A DNA stretch of 64,000 nucleotides from Corallococcus sp. AS-1-6 (GTDB lineage: Bacteria; Myxococcota; Myxococcia; Myxococcales; Myxococcaceae): positions 1-64,000 of the forward strand of contig NZ_JAIQDE010000010.1 in assembly GCF_020037015.1 (NCBI RefSeq), given 5' to 3'. Position 1 is the stretch's first letter. Every line of letters starts with the position of its first letter. Below the pieces are notes generated by a model. It saw only the letters and a program-made list of their open reading frames with translations, did no database searches and was not told the origin of the DNA. This document shows, one piece after another, positions 45,301-53,388 of this stretch. Both the position numbers and the translations under genes were made by a program.

Positions 45301-48300
45301 GCTGGTGCAGGTGATGTTCGCCTTGCAGAACGCTCCCGGCACGTTGCCCCAGCTTCCGGGCCTCCAGGTCCAGGCGGTGGAGCTGCCGCTCCAGACCTCC
45401 AAGTTCGACCTCAGCTTGATGCTGGAGGAGACCGGCGACGGACTCTCGGGCGTCCTCGAATACGCGAGCGCGCTGTTCGAGCCCCGTACCATCGAGCGGA
45501 TGGCGGGCCACTTCCACCGCCTGCTCGAAGGCGCGCTCCTCCGGCCCGATGCGGCCATCCACACCCTGCCCTGGCTGTCCGAAGCCGAGCGCCAGCAGGT
45601 CCTCGCGTCGTGGAACGACACCGCGCGCCCCTACCCGCGCGACGCATCCCTGGTGAGTGCCTTCAACGCGCAGGTGGCCGCGCGCCCGGATGCCATCGCC
45701 GTGCGACACGGTTCGGATGCGCTCACCTACGCGGAGCTGGATGCTCGCGCCAAGCAGCTCGCGTGGGCGCTCCAGGCTCAGGGGGTCGGACGGGATGCGC
45801 CGCGTGTCGGCGTGTGCCTGTCACGCTCCATCGAGCTCGTCGTGGCGCTCGTCGCCATCCTCAAGGCCGGTGGCGCCTACGTGCCGCTGGACCCGGACTA
45901 CCCGGCGGACCGGATCGCCTTCATGGCCTCGGATGCGCGGCTCGTCGCGGTCGTCACCGCGTCGGCGCTCGCGGATCACGTCCCCTCGGGACCGTGGAAG
46001 GTGTTGCGGCTGGATGCGCTCCCGGCGGGTCTGGAACGCCGTGCGCCGCCGGAGGCGTGCACGGGCGATGACCTGGCGCACATCATCTACACGTCCGGAT
46101 CCACGGGCCGTCCCAAGGGCGTGTGCATCCCGCATCGGGGGGTCGCCCGGCTGGTGCTCGACCCGGACTTCATCCAGCTCCGTCCCGAGGACCGCATCGC
46201 CCAGACGTCCACGGTCGCCTTCGATGCCTCGACGTTCGAGCTGTGGAGCGCGCTGCTCAACGGTGCGACGCTGGTCCTGCTGTCCAAGGAAGAGGTGATC
46301 GAGCCCACGGTGCTCTCGCGGCGGGTCCGTGAAGAGGGCATCACGGTGCTGTTCCTGACCACGGCGCTCCTCAACCACGTCGCGCGCACGGACCCGTCGC
46401 TGCTGAAGGGCCTGCGGTGGCTCCTGTTCGGTGGCGAGGCCGCGGACCCGGCCTGCATCCGCGCCATCCTCTCCCACAGCGCACCGGAGCACATCGTTCA
46501 CGCCTACGGGCCCACGGAGAACTCCGCGTACAGCACGTGGTTCTCTCCGACGCACGTCGACCCTGACGCGGTGACGGTGCCCATCGGGCGCCCGGTCTCC
46601 AACAGCACGGCGTACGTGCTGGACGCGCACCTGCACCCGGTCGCACCCGGCATCGTCGGCGAGCTGTTCGTCGGCGGGGATGGCCTCGCCTGGGGCTACT
46701 GGGAGCGGCCCGACCTCACCGCGTCCGCCTTCGTCCCCCACCCCTTCGCCTCCACTCCGGGAGCCCGCCTCTACCGCACGGGCGACCTCGTCCGTCAGCG
46801 CCACGACGGCGCCTTCGACTTCGTCGGACGCCGCGACCACCAGGTCAAGGTGCGTGGCTTCCGCATCGAGCCCGGTGAAATCGAAGCCGTGCTGCGCCAG
46901 CACCCGGCCGTGCGCGAGGTGCTGGTGCTCGTGCGCGAGGACTCGCCCGGCGACAAGCGACTGGTCGCCTACGTCACCTTCCGTGACTCCGTGACGACCA
47001 GCGACCTGCGCGCCCACGTCCAGGCTTCACTTCCCAGCCACATGGTCCCCTCCGCGTTCGTCCTGCTGGACGCGCTGCCGCTCAACGCGAACGGCAAGGT
47101 GGACCGCCGCGCGCTGCCTGTGCCCGAAGGCGACGTGCCGACCTCGGCGGGCACACGGCCCCTGACGGCGCTGGAGCAGACGTTGAGCGCCATCTGGTGC
47201 GCGGTGCTGAACCGCGCCCATGTCCCCGTCGATGCGAACTTCTTCGACCTGGGTGGACACTCGTTGCTGGCCACACGCATCGTCTCCCGGACGTCGCAGG
47301 TGCTGGGCGTTCCCGTCCCCGTGCGGACCCTCTTCGAGTTCCCCACCATCGAAACCCTGGCGCGCGTACTGGAAGGACGCGCGCGGGACTCGTCGCTGTC
47401 CGTGCCCGCGCTCCGGAGCTGGCACCGGGAAGGACCGCCGCCCCTGTCCTTCGCGCAGGAGCGGCTCTGGTTCCTCAATCAGTTCCACTCGGACCGGGCC
47501 GCGTACAACATGCCCATGGCGCTGCGGCTGGAGGGAGCGCTGGACGTGGACGCCATGGAGGACGCCCTCCAGGCGCTGGTGGACCGGCACGAAGCCCTGC
47601 GCACAGTGTTCCCAGGTGAGGGCGTCCCCGCGCAGCGCATCCTGCCCCGGTCGCCCGTGTCCCTTCGCCGGGTCGAAGCCTCGTCCAGGCACGAAGCGGA
47701 AGCCCTGTTGCGCGAGGACGCGGAGACGCCATTCGACCTCGCGGAGGGCCCGCTGTTCCGTGCCCTCCTGGTGCGCGAGGACGCTGAACACCATGTGCTG
47801 CTGATCAACCTGCACCACATCGTGTCCGATGGCTGGTCGATGGGCGTGCTCTACCGCGAGCTGTCCGCCGAGTACGAAGCGCGGCACGCGGGCCGGGCCT
47901 CGGAGCTGACGGACCTGCCCGTGCAGTACGCGGACCATGCGGCGTGGCAGCGCCAGTGGCTCCAGGGCGACGTGCTCCAGCGGCAGCTCGACTTCTGGAA
48001 GCAGCAACTGGCGGACGTGCCCCACGTCCTGGAGCTGCCCACCGACCATCCTCGTCCAGCAGTGCAGCAGTTCGCGGGCTCCACCCACGTCTTCACCCTT
48101 CCGCGAAGCGTACTCGAAGCGTTGGAGGGCCTGGGCCGCCAGGAAGGGGCCACGCTGTTCATGACGTTGATGGCGGGCTTCCAGTTGCTGCTGTCGCGCT
48201 ACAGCGGGCAGCGGGACTTCATCGTCGGCACGCCCATCGCCAACCGCACGCGTGAGGAGGTGGAAGGCCTCATCGGCTTCTTCGTCAACACGCTGCCCCT

Positions 48301-51300
48301 GCGGGCCCACCTGCGCGACGGTGCTTCCTTCCGTGAAGTGCTGCGGCAAGTGCGCGACCGGGCCCTGGGGGCGTACGCGCACCAGGAGCTTCCGTTCGAG
48401 AAGCTCGTCGAGGAGCTGCACGTCGAACGCGCGCTGAGCCACGGGCCGCTGGTGCAGGTGATGTTCGCCTTGCAGAACGCTCCCGGCACGCCGCCCCAGC
48501 TCCCGGGCCTCCAGGTCCAGGCGGTGGAGCTTCAGACCCCGACCTCCAAGTTCGACCTCACGCTGGCCCTGACCGAAACAGCGGAAGGCCTCAGCGGCAC
48601 GTTCGAGTACGCGACCTCCCTGTTCGAACCCCGCACGCTCGAACGGATGGCGGACCACTTCCGGCGTCTCCTCGAAGGCGCGCTGCATCAGCCGGACGCG
48701 GCCATCCACGCCCTGCCCTGGCTGTCCGAAGCCGAGCGCCAGCAGGTCCTCACGGCCTGGAACGACACCGGCCGGCCCTATCCGAGGGACCTCTCCCTGG
48801 CCCAGTCCTTCGAAGCCCAGGTGTCCACGCGTCCGGAGGCCATCGCAGTGCGCCATGGTGCCCAGACGCTCACCTACGCGGAGCTGGACGCCCGCGCCAA
48901 TCAGCTCGCGTGGGCGCTCCAGGCGCAGGGCGTTGGACCGGATGCGCCTCGCGTGGGCGTGTGCCTGCCTCGCTCCATCGACCTCATCGTGGCGCTGGTC
49001 GCAGTGCTCAAGGCGGGCGGCGCCTACGTGCCGTTGGATCCGGACTACCCGGTGGATCGCCTGGCGCTCATGATCTCCGATGCGAAGGTGCATCGGATCA
49101 TCACGAGCACGGCGTCATCGAACCGCTTCTCGTCGGACAGCGTGGGATTCATCCACATCGATGCGTTGGAGGCCCCCGCGCGTTCGGGCTCGCCCCACGA
49201 CGCGACGCGCTTCCATCCCGCGCAGCCCGCGTACCTCATCTACACCTCCGGCTCCACGGGCCGGCCCAAGGGCGTCTGCGTCCCGCATCAGGCCGTGATG
49301 CGGCTGGTGATGGATCCGGACTACATCTCCTTCGGCCCTGAAGACCGCGTGGCCCAGGCCGCGACGGTGTCCTTCGACGCCTCGACCTTCGAGGTGTGGG
49401 GCGCGCTGCTCAATGGCGCGACGCTCGTCCTGTTCTCGAAGGAGGACATCATCGAGCCCGCGACGCTGGCCCGGGGTCTGCGGGACGAACGCATCACCGC
49501 GCTGTTCCTCACCACGGCCCTCTTCAACCACGTCACCCGCATGGAGCCCACGGCCTTCAACGGCCTGTCCACGCTCCTCTTCGGTGGCGAGGCCTCGGAC
49601 CCGGCCTGCGTGAACCGGCTGCTCGAACACGGCGGGCCTCGCAGGTTGGTGCACGTCTATGGCCCCACGGAGAACACCACGTTCAGCACGTGGCAGCTCG
49701 TCACGAAGCCCGTCTCAGGCACGGTGCCCATTGGCAGGCCGCTCTCCAACAGCACGGCGTACGTGCTGGACGCGCACCTGCACCCGGTCGCACCTGGCAT
49801 CGTCGGTGAGCTGTTCGTCGGCGGGGATGGCCTCGCCTGGGGCTACTGGGAGCGGCCCGACCTCACCGCGTCCGCCTTCGTCCCCCACCCCTTCGCCTCC
49901 ACTCCGGGAGCCCGCCTCTACCGCACGGGCGACCTCGTCCGTCAGCGCCACGACGGCGCCTTCGACTTCGTCGGACGCCGCGACCACCAGGTCAAGGTGC
50001 GTGGCTTCCGCATCGAGCCCGGTGAAATCGAAGCCGTGCTGCGCCAGCACCCGGCCGTGCGCGAGGTGCTGGTGCTCGTGCGCGAGGACTCGCCCGGCGA
50101 CAAGCGACTGGTCGCCTACGTCACCTTCCGCGACTCCGTGACGGCCAGCGACCTGCGCGCCCACGTCCAGGCTTCGCTTCCCAGCCACATGGTCCCCTCC
50201 GCGTTCGTCCTGCTGGACGCGCTGCCGCTCAACGCGAACGGCAAGGTGGATCGCCGCGCGCTGCCCCGTCCTTCCGACGCCGCGGAGACGGAGGAGGCCG
50301 GCGTGCTGCCTCGCACGCCGCTGGAACAACAGCTCGCGGACCTCTGGGCGGAGGTGCTGGGGCGCACGGTCCACAGCGTCACCGCGAGCTTCTTCGACCT
50401 GGGCGGCCACTCGCTGCTCGCGGCGCAGCTCGTGTCCAAGCTGTCGGAGCACTTCCCGTTCAAGGTCCCGCTCCAGGTCCTCTTCCAGAGTCCGACGGTC
50501 GCGGCGCTCGCGCAGTGGCTGCAGGCGAAGCTCACGCCCGATGCACCGGCGGCCACGCAGGGGCCCACGCTCCCGGAGGGCATCGTGCGGCTCCAGGAGG
50601 GACGCCCGGACCTTCCGCCGCTGTGGTGCATGCACCCGGTGGGCGGCACGGTGTTCTGCTACCAGGACCTCGTGCGTGCGCTCGGTCCCGGCCGCACGGT
50701 GTACGGCTTCCAGGCTCCCGGCGTGAACGGCGAGTGCCCGCCGCTCACGAGCATCGAGGTGCTCGCGTCCCACCACCTGGGCGCCATGCTCCAGTGGCAA
50801 CCCCAGGGGCCCCACTACCTCGTGGGCCTCTCCATGGGCGGCACCATCGTCTACGAGATGGCCCAGCGCATGCGCGAGCTGGGCATCCCCCCGGCGCTGC
50901 TCGTTTTCCTCGACACGCCGGGCCCCGGCCAGATGCCCACGCGGTTCGAGGACGACGCCGCGCTGCTCGCGGCCATGTTCGGCGATGACACCCCGACGCT
51001 CGCCCAGCGCCTGCGCGCCCTGCCCCCGCATGAGCAGATGAAGGAGGTGCTGCGGCAGGCCCGCGAGGGCGCGACGGTGCCGGACTCGTATTCGCTGCGC
51101 GACCTGGAGATCTTCCTGGACGTGTGGAAGGCCCACATGCGCGCCCTCTTCAGCTACGCGCCCGTGCCCTACGAGGGCGCGGCCACGTACCTGAAGGCCC
51201 AGGTCCACGTGCCGCCCCACCCGCTGCACCCGGAGCAGCCGTGGCAGGAGCTCGTGCGGCATGGACTGGAGGTGCTGCCCGTGCCCGGCAACCACCAGAC

Positions 51301-51397
51301 GATGATCGAGCCGCCGAACGTCGAGACCCTGGCGAGACACCTGACCGCGTGCCTGCGGCGCGTCGAGGACGCCGTGGCCCGAAGCTCGGTCGCCTAG
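39314..51397 (+). CDS. Four-module non-ribosomal peptide synthetase with terminal thioesterase
   Basis: 4027 residues: A1-T1 / C-A2-T2 / C-A3-T3 / C-A4-T4-TE. A1 ~15-505, T1 Ser558 (GGQSL), C1 ~617-1050 (HHIVSDG, His742-His743), A2 ~1060-1545, T2 Ser1596, C2 ~1655-2090 (His1785), A3 ~2110-2600, T3 Ser2650, C3 ~2711-3145 (His2834), A4 ~3160-3650, T4 Ser3700, TE ~3760-4025 (GLSMG Ser3840, His3994). The free initiating A-T means no N-acylation module. Binding-pocket codes read by eye: A1 DAFFYGCTFK (near Ile), A2 DLLVIGGSFK (no match known to me), A3 DAFFLGAAYK, A4 DAFFLGVTFK (Val/Ile-like). No epimerase or methyltransferase. Expected product: a hydrophobic tetrapeptide released or cyclised by the TE. 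No MbtH, tailoring enzyme or transporter adjoins. Confidence 0.95.
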   Translation: MTDTVDVPVFPRGLAPRSIADAFEAQAALRPHAVAVRCDGQQLTYAELDARANRLAGWLKARGVGRERPQVGVCLPRSVDLIVTLVGILKAGGAYVPLDPEYPSERLAFMATDSRVRIIVTHAGLESHLPSGDWRTLRLDTDADALAAFCDGPIARDVVEDDLAYVVFTSGSTGRPKGVCVPHRGVLRLVLGADYVHLGPDEVLLQLAPVAFDASTFELWGPLLNGGRVAVFSRGAAALDELGDFLREERVTTAFLTTGLFNTLVDRGLPGTQTLRQLYTGGEVMSLPHARRALEALPHTRIFNCYGPTENTTFTSCQLLRAPLGSEPAPIGHAISGTRMYVLDPEGRELPVGAVGELYTGGSGVAWGYWERPDLTAERFLPDPFSTEPGARMYRSGDLARRLEDGAVDFVGRVDHQVKVRGFRIEPGEIEAALRLRPSVQEAVVMVREDVPGDRRLVAYVTASEPLTAPVLRAHLKGHLPAHMLPSAIVVLDAMPLTANGKVERKALPDPRDCPGAEEDFVAPETALERTVARVWADVLRVEAVSATADFFELGGQSLLATQAIGRLCDVLQRPVPLRLLFANPLLRDFAAALEVASPVAERAEAPIPPCTDAAREHLSFAQQRLWFLDQWMPGSALYSLPFAFRLEGLLDTAALAQALQAMVDRHESLRTTFPGEGAAIQHVAAHLPVTLERAETGSEEETLACMQREAERPFDLARGPLFRALLIREAERRHVLVLNLHHIVSDGWSFGVLYQELSTAYLARELAPLPLQYPDYAAWQRQWLQGDVLQRELGFWERQLADVPHVLELPTDRPRPSVQRFEGAVHRFTVPARLQRALEELARREGATLFMVLLTGFQVLLSRYSGQRDFVVGTPIANRTRKELEGLIGFFVNTLPIRARIEGEPSFLQLLAQVRDRALGAYAHQHLPFEKLVEALQVEREPSRTPLIQVLFALQNAPTSRLQFPDVTVTPLTLDTRTSKFDLFLALEESGDALAGTLEYATALFDTATIERFTAHYLQVLRCFVEAPDQAIGDAVFLSEVERRRVLRDWNASARPYPSELSIVDAFALQVARRPEAIAVSHGPVTLTYAELDTRAEHLARRLRTLGVGRRTPQVGVCLPRSVDLIVSLLAILKAGGAYVPLDPEHPSERLAFMATDARLVAIVTHEALAAGLPAGSWTPVSLDVPWDAVEAPAAEPVMPVDLAHIIYTSGSTGRPKGVCIPHQGVVRLVLNPDYVHLGPGDRMAQSTTIAFDLSTLEIWGALLNGATLVLFTKDEIIDPDVLARRLEDERVTHMVLATALFNHVARSRPEAFRHLSWMIFGGEAADVASVNAVLSHGGPTALINGYGPTENTSFSTWHRVPHVGVESVPIGGPIANSTAYVLDARLQWVPPGVVGELFVGGDGLALGYWDRSDLTAEKFIPHPFSDVPGARLYRTGDLVRQRADGVLEYVGRRDHQVKLRGFRIEPGEVEAALRQHPAAREALVLLREDTPGDRRLVAYVAATDTPDAVFREFLQARLPSHMVPAAFVVLESLPLTPNGKIDRRALPVPEASGTEGFIAPRSPLEARIAGIWASLLGGREVGAHSHFFDLGGHSLLATQVVSRVRDALGVSLPVRALFEAPRLEAFVRTVEGLLAQGHREASRIPVVPRGAGALPLSFAQERLWFLGRLHDAPGVYNMPMALRLDGPLDVPVLRASLEALVSRHESLRTTFPEGDRPTQHISEAPVFTLDVQRLDARGPDDSRVQARLRQEADRSFDLARGPLFRALLLQLEGTCSVLVLNLHHIVSDGWSLGVLYRELSAEYGARIQGQPPRLAPLPVQYADYAAWQREWLQGEVLQEQLGFWKEQLADAPHVLELPTDRPRPAVQRFDGATFRFTLPSALRHSLEALSREEGATLFMTLMAGFQLLLSRYSGQRDFIVGTPIANRTREEVEGLIGFFVNTLPLRAHLRDGASFREVLRQVRDRALGAYAHQELPFEKLVEELHVERALSHGPLVQVMFALQNAPGTLPQLPGLQVQAVELPLQTSKFDLSLMLEETGDGLSGVLEYASALFEPRTIERMAGHFHRLLEGALLRPDAAIHTLPWLSEAERQQVLASWNDTARPYPRDASLVSAFNAQVAARPDAIAVRHGSDALTYAELDARAKQLAWALQAQGVGRDAPRVGVCLSRSIELVVALVAILKAGGAYVPLDPDYPADRIAFMASDARLVAVVTASALADHVPSGPWKVLRLDALPAGLERRAPPEACTGDDLAHIIYTSGSTGRPKGVCIPHRGVARLVLDPDFIQLRPEDRIAQTSTVAFDASTFELWSALLNGATLVLLSKEEVIEPTVLSRRVREEGITVLFLTTALLNHVARTDPSLLKGLRWLLFGGEAADPACIRAILSHSAPEHIVHAYGPTENSAYSTWFSPTHVDPDAVTVPIGRPVSNSTAYVLDAHLHPVAPGIVGELFVGGDGLAWGYWERPDLTASAFVPHPFASTPGARLYRTGDLVRQRHDGAFDFVGRRDHQVKVRGFRIEPGEIEAVLRQHPAVREVLVLVREDSPGDKRLVAYVTFRDSVTTSDLRAHVQASLPSHMVPSAFVLLDALPLNANGKVDRRALPVPEGDVPTSAGTRPLTALEQTLSAIWCAVLNRAHVPVDANFFDLGGHSLLATRIVSRTSQVLGVPVPVRTLFEFPTIETLARVLEGRARDSSLSVPALRSWHREGPPPLSFAQERLWFLNQFHSDRAAYNMPMALRLEGALDVDAMEDALQALVDRHEALRTVFPGEGVPAQRILPRSPVSLRRVEASSRHEAEALLREDAETPFDLAEGPLFRALLVREDAEHHVLLINLHHIVSDGWSMGVLYRELSAEYEARHAGRASELTDLPVQYADHAAWQRQWLQGDVLQRQLDFWKQQLADVPHVLELPTDHPRPAVQQFAGSTHVFTLPRSVLEALEGLGRQEGATLFMTLMAGFQLLLSRYSGQRDFIVGTPIANRTREEVEGLIGFFVNTLPLRAHLRDGASFREVLRQVRDRALGAYAHQELPFEKLVEELHVERALSHGPLVQVMFALQNAPGTPPQLPGLQVQAVELQTPTSKFDLTLALTETAEGLSGTFEYATSLFEPRTLERMADHFRRLLEGALHQPDAAIHALPWLSEAERQQVLTAWNDTGRPYPRDLSLAQSFEAQVSTRPEAIAVRHGAQTLTYAELDARANQLAWALQAQGVGPDAPRVGVCLPRSIDLIVALVAVLKAGGAYVPLDPDYPVDRLALMISDAKVHRIITSTASSNRFSSDSVGFIHIDALEAPARSGSPHDATRFHPAQPAYLIYTSGSTGRPKGVCVPHQAVMRLVMDPDYISFGPEDRVAQAATVSFDASTFEVWGALLNGATLVLFSKEDIIEPATLARGLRDERITALFLTTALFNHVTRMEPTAFNGLSTLLFGGEASDPACVNRLLEHGGPRRLVHVYGPTENTTFSTWQLVTKPVSGTVPIGRPLSNSTAYVLDAHLHPVAPGIVGELFVGGDGLAWGYWERPDLTASAFVPHPFASTPGARLYRTGDLVRQRHDGAFDFVGRRDHQVKVRGFRIEPGEIEAVLRQHPAVREVLVLVREDSPGDKRLVAYVTFRDSVTASDLRAHVQASLPSHMVPSAFVLLDALPLNANGKVDRRALPRPSDAAETEEAGVLPRTPLEQQLADLWAEVLGRTVHSVTASFFDLGGHSLLAAQLVSKLSEHFPFKVPLQVLFQSPTVAALAQWLQAKLTPDAPAATQGPTLPEGIVRLQEGRPDLPPLWCMHPVGGTVFCYQDLVRALGPGRTVYGFQAPGVNGECPPLTSIEVLASHHLGAMLQWQPQGPHYLVGLSMGGTIVYEMAQRMRELGIPPALLVFLDTPGPGQMPTRFEDDAALLAAMFGDDTPTLAQRLRALPPHEQMKEVLRQAREGATVPDSYSLRDLEIFLDVWKAHMRALFSYAPVPYEGAATYLKAQVHVPPHPLHPEQPWQELVRHGLEVLPVPGNHQTMIEPPNVETLARHLTACLRRVEDAVARSSVA
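45002..45395 (+). repeat. Near-identical block in NRPS C2, copy 1
   Basis: About 394 bases spanning the C-terminal half of condensation domain 2 recur at 48149-48542 in condensation domain 3, offset 3147 bases (one module, 1049 codons), with only scattered mismatches towards the end. Shows module duplication or gene conversion within the NRPS gene. Confidence 0.85.
46596..47118 (+). repeat. Near-identical block in NRPS A3, copy 1
   Basis: About 523 bases covering the C-terminal part of adenylation domain A3, after the substrate pocket, recur at 49743-50265 in A4 at the same 3147-base offset, with roughly six differences seen by eye, including synonymous ones. The pocket-coding region between the blocks is not homogenised. 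Confidence 0.88.
48149..48542 (+). repeat. Near-identical block in NRPS C3, copy 2
   Basis: Second copy of the condensation-domain block at 45002-45395. Confidence 0.85.
49743..50265 (+). repeat. Near-identical block in NRPS A4, copy 2
   Basis: Second copy of the adenylation-domain block at 46596-47118. Confidence 0.88.
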
Positions 51398-51502
51398 CGT
51401 CCGCAAGGAGCCCTCGGCGGCGTGTCCGATGAGCGGACGGCCGAGGGGCGGGGCGGGCCCGCGACGGAAGGACTGGGGGCGCCTGAGCGTACTAGCGCCT
51501 CC

Positions 51503-53320
51503 ATGACCAACACCATTCGACGCGCCTTCGCGGCGCTGCTGACGCTGACGTGTCTTGGGGCGCTGTCCGCCCAGGCCGCCACGGGTGTGCAGGGCCCCGT
51601 GCCTCCGGCCTTCCAGAATCGCTTGATGGTCGGCCTCTTCGAGGAGGCCGGCCAGAGCTGGATGCGGGACAGCAACGTGCCGTGGGACGCGCGCTACCGC
51701 TACTTCACCAAGGGCTGGGCGAACAACTGGGGCTATGGCGCCCGCGACGGCAGTTGGGCCGCCAGCTTCTTCACGGAGACGAAGGCGCAGGGCTACGTCC
51801 CCGTCGTCACCTACTACCAGCTCTTCGGAGAGCCGGGCGGCGGCGAGCAGGAGACGCTCGCGAAGCTGAAGAACGCCTCCACCATGCGCAGCTACTTCGA
51901 GGACGTGAAGCTGCTCCTCCAGCGCGCGAAGAGCTACGGCGGCCCGGTCGTCCTCCACGTGGAGCCGGACGCGGTCGGCTTCCTCCAGTTCCAGACGGCG
52001 TCCAACCCCAACGCCCCCGCGGCCATCGCCTCCTCGGGGATGCCGGAGCTCGCGGGCCTGCCCAACACCGTCGCGGGGTGGAGCCTGGCGTTCCTCCAGC
52101 TTCGCAAGGCCGTGGGCGCGAACAACGTCGTGCTGGGCCTGCACATCTCCGCGTGGGCCAGCGGCAAGGACATCGCGTTCAACTCGCTCACGGATCCGCT
52201 CCAGCCGGAGGTGGACAAGGTCGTCAACTTCCTCAAGCCGCTGGGCCTGGGCACCAACGTCACCGGCGCCACCTACGACGTGCTCGTGGGCGACCCGCTG
52301 GACCGCGACGCGGACTTCTACCGGCTCACGCAGGGCGCCGACCATATGTGGGACATGAGCGATTCGGCGTCCCTCACGTCGCGCTCCTACAACCGCTACG
52401 CGGAGTGGCTGCGCCTGTGGAACCAGACCTCCGGCAAGCGCTGGATGCTGTGGCAGATCCCGCTGGGCAACTCCAACCACCTCAACATCACCAACAGCGG
52501 CGGTCCGCGCCAGGGCTACAAGGACAACCGCACCGAGTACTTCTTCGGCGCGAGCGGGGATGCGCACCGGCGCAAGTTCGCCAACGTGGGCGTCGTCGCC
52601 CTGCTGTACGGCGCGGGCGCGGGCGGCCAGAGCTCCTACCAGAACGACCTGGGCACCGATGGCCAGCCGTACCTGAAGACGCGCGCGGCCACGTTCCTCA
52701 ACGCGGGCGGGCTGCTCCTGCCGGCGGCCGGCACCACCCTCCCTCCGCCGGGCGGCGGCGGATCCACCGACGGTGGCGCCGTGGACGCCGGCACCCCGCC
52801 GGTCGACGCGGGCACCCCTGACGGCGGCACGAGCCCCGACGGCGGCACCGGCGCCTCCGACGCGGGCACCCCGGCGGATCCGTCGCAGTACGGCTTCGAG
52901 TCCGGCGCGCAGGGCTGGAGCGCCAGCGGCGCCGCGCTGTCGGCGGTGAGCAGCACGACGTCCAAGGCCTTCGCGGGCACCCGTTCGCTGGCCGTGCCCT
53001 TCAACGGCGCGTCCGGCCAGGGCACGGTGGCCGTGGCCAACGCGGCCGTGCCGTCCGGCAAGACGGTGACGTTCCAGGTGTGGCTGCCCACCGGCAGCAA
53101 GATCACCGGCGTCCAGCCCTACACCCTGGAGGGCGCCTCCGCGAACTGGCGCTGGACGGGCAACTGGATCGACGTCAGCAGCCTGAAGGCCGGCGCCTGG
53201 AACGCCATCACCGTGAAGCTGCCCTCTGGCTCCACCACCCCGCTGTACCAACTGGGCGTGGAGTTCCAGACGGCGGGCGCGTGGACGGGGACGGTCTACC
53301 TCGACGCCGTCACCTGGTAG
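51503..53320 (+). CDS. Secreted protein, putative glycoside-hydrolase-like with C-terminal binding module
   Basis: 605 residues from the ATG at 51503, where a Sec signal peptide starts ('AALLTLTCLGALSAQAATG'); the frame is open to 51422 but lacks a signal there. Residues ~30-410 look like a TIM-barrel enzyme ('VVTYYQLFGEPGGGEQETLA', 'VVLHVEPDAVGFLQFQ', 'VVLGLHISAWASG', 'RWMLWQIPLGNSNH'); Glu/Asp in 'HVEPD' could be catalytic, but no family is certain. A 'DGGT/DAGTP' low-complexity linker (~415-460), typical of myxobacterial exoenzymes, joins a jelly-roll carbohydrate-binding-like domain ('YGFESGAQGW...LYQLGVEFQTAGAW'). Starts 105 bp after the NRPS; no role in peptide synthesis is implied. Confidence 0.65.
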   Translation: MTNTIRRAFAALLTLTCLGALSAQAATGVQGPVPPAFQNRLMVGLFEEAGQSWMRDSNVPWDARYRYFTKGWANNWGYGARDGSWAASFFTETKAQGYVPVVTYYQLFGEPGGGEQETLAKLKNASTMRSYFEDVKLLLQRAKSYGGPVVLHVEPDAVGFLQFQTASNPNAPAAIASSGMPELAGLPNTVAGWSLAFLQLRKAVGANNVVLGLHISAWASGKDIAFNSLTDPLQPEVDKVVNFLKPLGLGTNVTGATYDVLVGDPLDRDADFYRLTQGADHMWDMSDSASLTSRSYNRYAEWLRLWNQTSGKRWMLWQIPLGNSNHLNITNSGGPRQGYKDNRTEYFFGASGDAHRRKFANVGVVALLYGAGAGGQSSYQNDLGTDGQPYLKTRAATFLNAGGLLLPAAGTTLPPPGGGGSTDGGAVDAGTPPVDAGTPDGGTSPDGGTGASDAGTPADPSQYGFESGAQGWSASGAALSAVSSTTSKAFAGTRSLAVPFNGASGQGTVAVANAAVPSGKTVTFQVWLPTGSKITGVQPYTLEGASANWRWTGNWIDVSSLKAGAWNAITVKLPSGSTTPLYQLGVEFQTAGAWTGTVYLDAVTW

Positions 53321-53333
53321 TCCAAGCAGTCTC

Positions 53334-53369
53334 CGGTCCCGCGGGCGCGTGCATCCGCCCGCGGGACCG
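53334..53369 (+). terminator. Perfect hairpin after the secreted protein
   Basis: A 14-bp perfect stem (CGGTCCCGCGGGCG / CGCCCGCGGGACCG) with an 8-base loop lies 13 bases past the stop at 53320 and 20 bases before the next start. No T tract; candidate terminator or RNA structure. Confidence 0.5.
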
Positions 53370-53388
53370 ACGTAGGGTAGCGCCGCCC

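Noticed and set aside
49715-53251. 1178-codon minus-strand open frame across the NRPS end
   Set aside because: Crosses the NRPS and the next gene antisense; Arg/Gly/His-rich translation typical of GC shadows.
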